Below are positions 60,639 through 64,000 of a stretch of 64,000 nucleotides of DNA, piece after piece. The stretch lies in assembly GCA_014859965.1 (NCBI GenBank), contig JACZKQ010000186.1, forward strand, positions 24,539 through 88,538. Direction: 5' to 3'. This stretch comes from Phycisphaerae bacterium. Its GTDB lineage: Bacteria > Planctomycetota > Phycisphaerae > Sedimentisphaerales > Anaerohalosphaeraceae. The number at the start of each line of letters is the position of its first letter. The first letter of the stretch is position 1. The notes under the pieces were generated by a model. That model was not told the DNA's origin. It did no database searches and saw nothing but the letters and a program-made list of their open reading frames with translations. The position numbers and the translations under genes were made by a program.

Positions 60639-61544
60639 GTGACTCATCTGTCAAGAAGAGACCTCATGGGCGCAGCAGTCGCCGCCGCCATGCTCCCCCG
60701 CCTGACCTTCGCCGACCCCGCCGCCAGCAGGCCCACCCGCTATATCGCCGCCTACGACACCGAATCCCCCGCCTGCCTCGCCGCCTGCCGCCAAATCGTC
60801 GCCGTCCACAAACGCCTCGAAATGCCCGCCACCTTCTTCATCACCGGCACCACCCTCCAGGCAAACGCCAAAGAATACAAAGACCTCCTCGCCGACCCCC
60901 TCTTCGAGGTCGCCTCCCACACATGGAGCCACAAGCTCCTCCGCGACCACCCCCTCTGCGGCCGAGCCGCATCCCCCGACGAGCAGCGGCAGGAAATCTT
61001 CAAGTCCAAGGAACTCATCGAAAGCGTCTTTGAGCGCCCTTGCCTCGGCCTAAGACCCGCCGTCGGTTTCGACAACGCCTTCAAAGGCGCCCCCGACCTC
61101 CTCAAACTCGTCCACGAAGCCGGCTACCGCTACGTCAGCAGCCTCCTCTGGGGCCCCGACTGCTCCATGCCTGCCCTCATCGAACCCCCGTTCCACTACG
61201 GCCCCGACGGCTTCCCCGGCCTCTGGGAACTGCCCGGCCACGGCTGGCACGAAAACCTCCTCAAAGACAACAACCGATGGGGCGCCCGCCGCCTCACCCT
61301 CTGGCCCTCCCCAATGCCCAAAGGAATCCCGGCCGACTTCGTCAAAACGCCGCACGATGAATTCGAAGTCAACCGCGTCTTCCTCGAAGCCGCCCTCGAA
61401 ACCAAAAAGCCCCACATCTCCCTCATCTGGCACCCCTGGTCCCTCAACGGCTTCGACCCCCAAATGAAAATGCTCGAACTAACCTTCAACCACGCCCGAA
61501 CCCTCAACCTCACCCCCTCAACCTACGCCAATCTCCTGCCGTAA
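60639..61544 (+). CDS. Tat-exported polysaccharide deacetylase-like protein
   Basis: A 301-residue protein with a twin-arginine signal (LSRRDLMGAAVAAAM) and a NodB-like fold: AAYDTESPACLAACRQIV, MPATFFITGTTLQ, EVASHTWSHKLLRDHPL (metal His pair), LRPAVGFDNAF and LIWHPWSLNG. The usual TFDD motif is replaced by AYDTES, so one metal Asp is kept in a shifted form. It may remove acetyl or other groups from glycans. GTG 60639 has AAAGGAGG 5 bases upstream. Confidence 0.85.
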   Translation: MTHLSRRDLMGAAVAAAMLPRLTFADPAASRPTRYIAAYDTESPACLAACRQIVAVHKRLEMPATFFITGTTLQANAKEYKDLLADPLFEVASHTWSHKLLRDHPLCGRAASPDEQRQEIFKSKELIESVFERPCLGLRPAVGFDNAFKGAPDLLKLVHEAGYRYVSSLLWGPDCSMPALIEPPFHYGPDGFPGLWELPGHGWHENLLKDNNRWGARRLTLWPSPMPKGIPADFVKTPHDEFEVNRVFLEAALETKKPHISLIWHPWSLNGFDPQMKMLELTFNHARTLNLTPSTYANLLP

Positions 61545-61720
61545 ATCAAGGAGTCGCCGGGCTGCCCACAGGACTGTCGCATTCTCCGGCATTCCAAGAC
61601 CTGCACCATTGTATGGTTTCTGTTTGGATCATGTACGATCGACCAGAGAAAAGACGTTTTTCGCGTACGAACTGTGCGCACAACCTTACAGCGTCTGCAA
61701 ACAGTCTGGTGCTCTCAGGG

Positions 61721-63214
61721 CTAGAGGGATTGCAGTTTCTGCCGGATCCGTGTGTTCGAAGGGTCAAGATCTCGTGCTTCTTCAAAAACCCTGATTGCCT
61801 CCCCGCGATTGCCCTTGAGCAGATGAACTTCGGCCAATGCACACAGCGCATTGCTGCCGGGTCCCCCTATTTCAATTGATTTGTGGATACTGGCCAGAGC
61901 AGCGTCACAGTCTTTGAGAAGAGCCTGCGACAGTCCCAATTCCCTGTAACACTCCGCAATCGTCTTGATCAGCACAGACGGACTGTAGGCCGTCGCGTAC
62001 CCCCAGGATTCGTCCGCAATGGCAGCGTGTTGGCGGGCCTGTTCATAGTTGCCCAAATGAAAATCCGTCAGCGCGCAGTACTCATGCGTAAGCAAGTTTT
62101 CCGGGTAGCGGACCAACGCTCTGGTGAAGACTTCATTCGACAACTCATGCATTCCTTGCTGAAACAAAGCCGCGCCGCATCCGATCAGTGTCTCGCGCGG
62201 CGTATCTTCGCACGCGAGAATGCTTCGGGCGTGATCGATCAGAACCTGTTTGCCGGGAACGCCATGTTCGTGTAACACTCGCATATTGAAAGACTTGGGA
62301 AGCAGGTTGACAGCCTCGGCATAGCATTCGCTTGCCCGCTTGTAGCGGCCGTGGTGATAGCAGATTTTGGCGAGCTGGACATAAGGTTGCCACGAAGAAG
62401 GATTGATCCGCACGGCTTGCTCGAGGTGCTTGGCGGCCTGCTTCGTTTTTCCCTGGCCCGCAAGAAGCACCCCCATATTCGTATGAACCGTCTCACAATC
62501 GGGATTGAGCATCAGTGCTTGGTTCTGGATGATCAGTGCACGTGTGTCCTGTCTGGAATGATGAGCCAGGTTGTTCAGGAACAAGCCCAAGGCTTCGCGC
62601 TTGTTCAGTTTGTTGATTACCGGATGCCGTTCGGGGCAGGCAAAGTGGGATGCATAATATATGTCCGGATAAGCCGCACCCTCCAGCGTTGGGTCAATGT
62701 TAAAGACCGTTGAGCCGTCGTCATAGCAGAGATACGCGTGGGACGGAACGTGCTTCATGAAAACGGGCAAACCCAGCTTTTCGGCGAGCGCAAGGTATAA
62801 AAGCGAAAGACCGACGCAATGCCCTCTTCTGTTGGCCAGCACCTTGTCCGGCAGCAGGTTTTCGACAACCAACAAATCACTTGCCTGCAGCCGATACTCA
62901 CGGAAAAGGCAGTCGTTTATACATGCGATGGCCTCCGCCGGAGTCTTTTGCCCGGCGATTCGTACTTGCAGTACCACGACAACCTGCTGGAGAGCGCGGT
63001 TGGCGTCAGCGATATCAATATCTTCGTAGTACTGGCGCGCCAGCAAGAGAGATGCTGTGTAGATGTCATTGTCTCGAACAATTCTCTCCGTTGCGCTTAG
63101 CGTCTCGTCATTGCGGAAAGTGGTCCTATGGAGAAGATACAGTGCTGTTCCGGCAATCACCGCCAACAGCAATCCAACGCTCATACACAGTGCAGGCGTG
63201 TTCCTCGTCTTCAT
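61721..63214 (-). CDS. Membrane-anchored transglutaminase-like and TPR protein
   Basis: A 497-residue protein with one N-terminal span (about residues 9-28), a SirB1/transglutaminase-like domain (LANRRGHCVGLSLLYLALAEKLGLPV with Cys133, HVPSHAYL with His159, NIDPT with Asp174, the full Cys-His-Asp triad) and six or more TPR units to the C-terminus (for example SNALCALAEVHLLKGNRGEAIRVFEEARDL). It probably acts outside the cytoplasm in protein processing or cross-linking; the substrate is unknown. Start ATG 63214. Spacing to neighbours is large, so single gene. Confidence 0.9.
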   Translation of the reverse strand: MKTRNTPALCMSVGLLLAVIAGTALYLLHRTTFRNDETLSATERIVRDNDIYTASLLLARQYYEDIDIADANRALQQVVVVLQVRIAGQKTPAEAIACINDCLFREYRLQASDLLVVENLLPDKVLANRRGHCVGLSLLYLALAEKLGLPVFMKHVPSHAYLCYDDGSTVFNIDPTLEGAAYPDIYYASHFACPERHPVINKLNKREALGLFLNNLAHHSRQDTRALIIQNQALMLNPDCETVHTNMGVLLAGQGKTKQAAKHLEQAVRINPSSWQPYVQLAKICYHHGRYKRASECYAEAVNLLPKSFNMRVLHEHGVPGKQVLIDHARSILACEDTPRETLIGCGAALFQQGMHELSNEVFTRALVRYPENLLTHEYCALTDFHLGNYEQARQHAAIADESWGYATAYSPSVLIKTIAECYRELGLSQALLKDCDAALASIHKSIEIGGPGSNALCALAEVHLLKGNRGEAIRVFEEARDLDPSNTRIRQKLQSL

Positions 63215-63641
63215 GCCACAGTTATATCCTTACAGGCCAAACTAAGAGACCTTTCTCATTTTTCATAGATGTTATCCATCCGAACAGAACTTTAAAAGGT
63301 CAGACCCCATATTCGCTTTTGCGCCGCCCTCAAGCGAGCCCACACCTGCAAAAACATACTCATCTCCCCCGTCCCGTTGCCACATAAAACATCTCACCAG
63401 CATAACCAAACCGCCTGCGATCCACGTCTGCCCGTCAGCCGCCGAAATACACAGCAGCCAACTCCCGATCCCCTCGGCCCAGCCATTATACCCCCGGCCG
63501 CAAACCGTGCAAACCGTTTTCATCAAAAACAACTCCCATTGTCCACAGTTCAGCGTGGCCACTGTATTTAACGCTATGAAATAGCGCCCGCCTACAACCT
63601 CGTCCAACGCCGTCCATTCACCTTGACACGGGTCCCGGGCC
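63215..63641. other. Intergenic region upstream of the helicase
   Basis: No gene supported. The DNA is of mixed composition; short open frames on both strands lack ribosome sites and known motifs. The right end holds the helicase promoter. Confidence 0.5.
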
Positions 63642-63670
63642 TTGCCGCCCGCCTGCAATGCCGGTATAAT
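63642..63670 (+). promoter_or_regulatory. Promoter giving a leaderless helicase mRNA
   Basis: TTGCCG (63642-63647), 17-base spacer, perfect TATAAT (63665-63670). The ATG at 63677 starts only six bases after the -10, so transcription would begin at or next to the start codon, and no ribosome site fits in between. Confidence 0.6.
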
Positions 63671-63676
63671 GGCGTC

Positions 63677-64000
63677 ATGAAATCCTTTCCGCCGAACATC
63701 CAGTTCAGCCTCCCCTGGCGCGACTATCAGGCCCGGGTGCTCGAAGAGCTGCAAGCGCATCTCGACGACAATCACCTCCACATCGTCGCCGCCCCCGGCT
63801 CCGGCAAAACGGTCCTCGGCCTGGAGGTGGTCCGCCGCCTCAATCGCCCCGCCCTCATCCTCGCCCCCAGCCTCGCCATCCGCGACCAGTGGGTCGACCG
63901 TTTTGTCGCCCTTTTCTGTCCGCCGGGCCAGAGTGCCGCCGAGTGGATCTCACGCGACGTGCGAGCCCCAAAGCTGTTCACCGTATCCACGTACCAGGGC
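63677..64000 (+). CDS. DEAD/DEAH-box helicase, 5' part only
   Basis: The first 108 residues of a superfamily 2 helicase: WRDYQARVLEELQAHLD (Q-motif-like), HIVAAPGSGKTVLGLEVV (Walker A, about residues 36-53), ALILAPSLAIRDQWVDRF (motif Ia), then FTVSTYQG (motif Ic). The beginning resembles type III restriction or RapA/RadD-like enzymes; the rest lies beyond the window. ATG at 63677 follows the -10 immediately. Cannot tell whether it is a stand-alone helicase or part of a defence set. Confidence 0.85.
   Translation, partial: MKSFPPNIQFSLPWRDYQARVLEELQAHLDDNHLHIVAAPGSGKTVLGLEVVRRLNRPALILAPSLAIRDQWVDRFVALFCPPGQSAAEWISRDVRAPKLFTVSTYQG

Noticed and set aside
61545..61720. Possible relation of this spacer to the spacer at 16400-16450 (shared GCATTCTCCGG and ACC.GCACC words)
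   Set aside because: Only short words match and the rest differs; below what I can support as a repeat family.
63272..63781. Minus-strand frame of 169 residues before the helicase
   Set aside because: No motif or ribosome site; it overlaps the helicase start, which has motifs and a promoter.

Overview
Organism: the window reads as a chromosome fragment of a planctomycete, most likely class Phycisphaerae (Sedimentisphaerales-like). This is inferred, not proven. The signs are several Tat-exported Gfo/Idh/MocA oxidoreductases and TIM-barrel isomerases, DUF1080 and sulfatase genes, pilin-like secreted proteins with FTLIELLVVIAIIGLLLAILIPA heads split over two tandem genes, dockerin-like EF-hand repeats in secreted proteins, oversized regulators fused to extracytoplasmic domains, and GC-rich DNA with weak operon conservation. 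No rRNA, tRNA, CRISPR array, transposase or phage gene was seen. Layout: 1-5.3 kb carries a GH5 glycosidase with a zinc-ribbon/PH membrane protein, a DUF502 protein, a small membrane protein coupled to tag, and der; two inverted copies of a GC-rich palindromic repeat flank the DUF502/tag block. 5.4-11.7 kb holds cstA and then a co-directional set of an ECF sigma factor, a membrane protein with dockerin-like loops, a cohesin-like secreted protein, a small lipoprotein and a VIT/VWA lipoprotein. 11.7-13.6 kb is the c-di-AMP pair cdaA-cdaR. 13.7-19.9 kb has a small lipoprotein, an ICMT-like methyltransferase, a PL14-like lyase, a cupin, an HD protein overlapping a GH97 glycosidase, and a small membrane protein. 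20-31.8 kb is dominated by two giant signalling proteins, an ECF sigma factor fused to about ten surface beta-domains and a BlaR1-type protease fused to a roughly 1500-residue sensor region with its BlaI repressor and two operator dyads; enolase lies between them. 32-40 kb contains a DUF6345/dockerin protein, a thioesterase, a TreT-like glycosyltransferase, a CYTH/GT2 pair, small proteins, a decayed membrane-protein fragment and an amidase-fold protein that has lost its zinc ligands. 41-47.8 kb has a GH78 rhamnosidase, two tandem pilin-like proteins, a parvulin and rpmH. 48-61.5 kb is cimA followed by a long co-directional catabolic run: sulfatase, PL10 pectate lyase, hydroxypyruvate-isomerase-like protein, DUF1080 hydrolase, four Gfo/Idh/MocA oxidoreductases, a second TIM-barrel isomerase and a deacetylase-like protein. 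A transglutaminase/TPR protein and the start of a DEAD/DEAH helicase close the window. How the genes fit together: the carbohydrate genes (GH5, GH78, GH97, PL10, PL14-like, sulfatase, DUF1080, oxidoreductases) describe a bacterium living on plant or algal polysaccharide, probably pectin or rhamnogalacturonan and sulfated glycans, with sugar oxidation and C-O bond cleavage carried out at least partly outside the cytoplasm. The two fusion regulators and the ECF/VWA set look like devices that couple events at the cell envelope to transcription.
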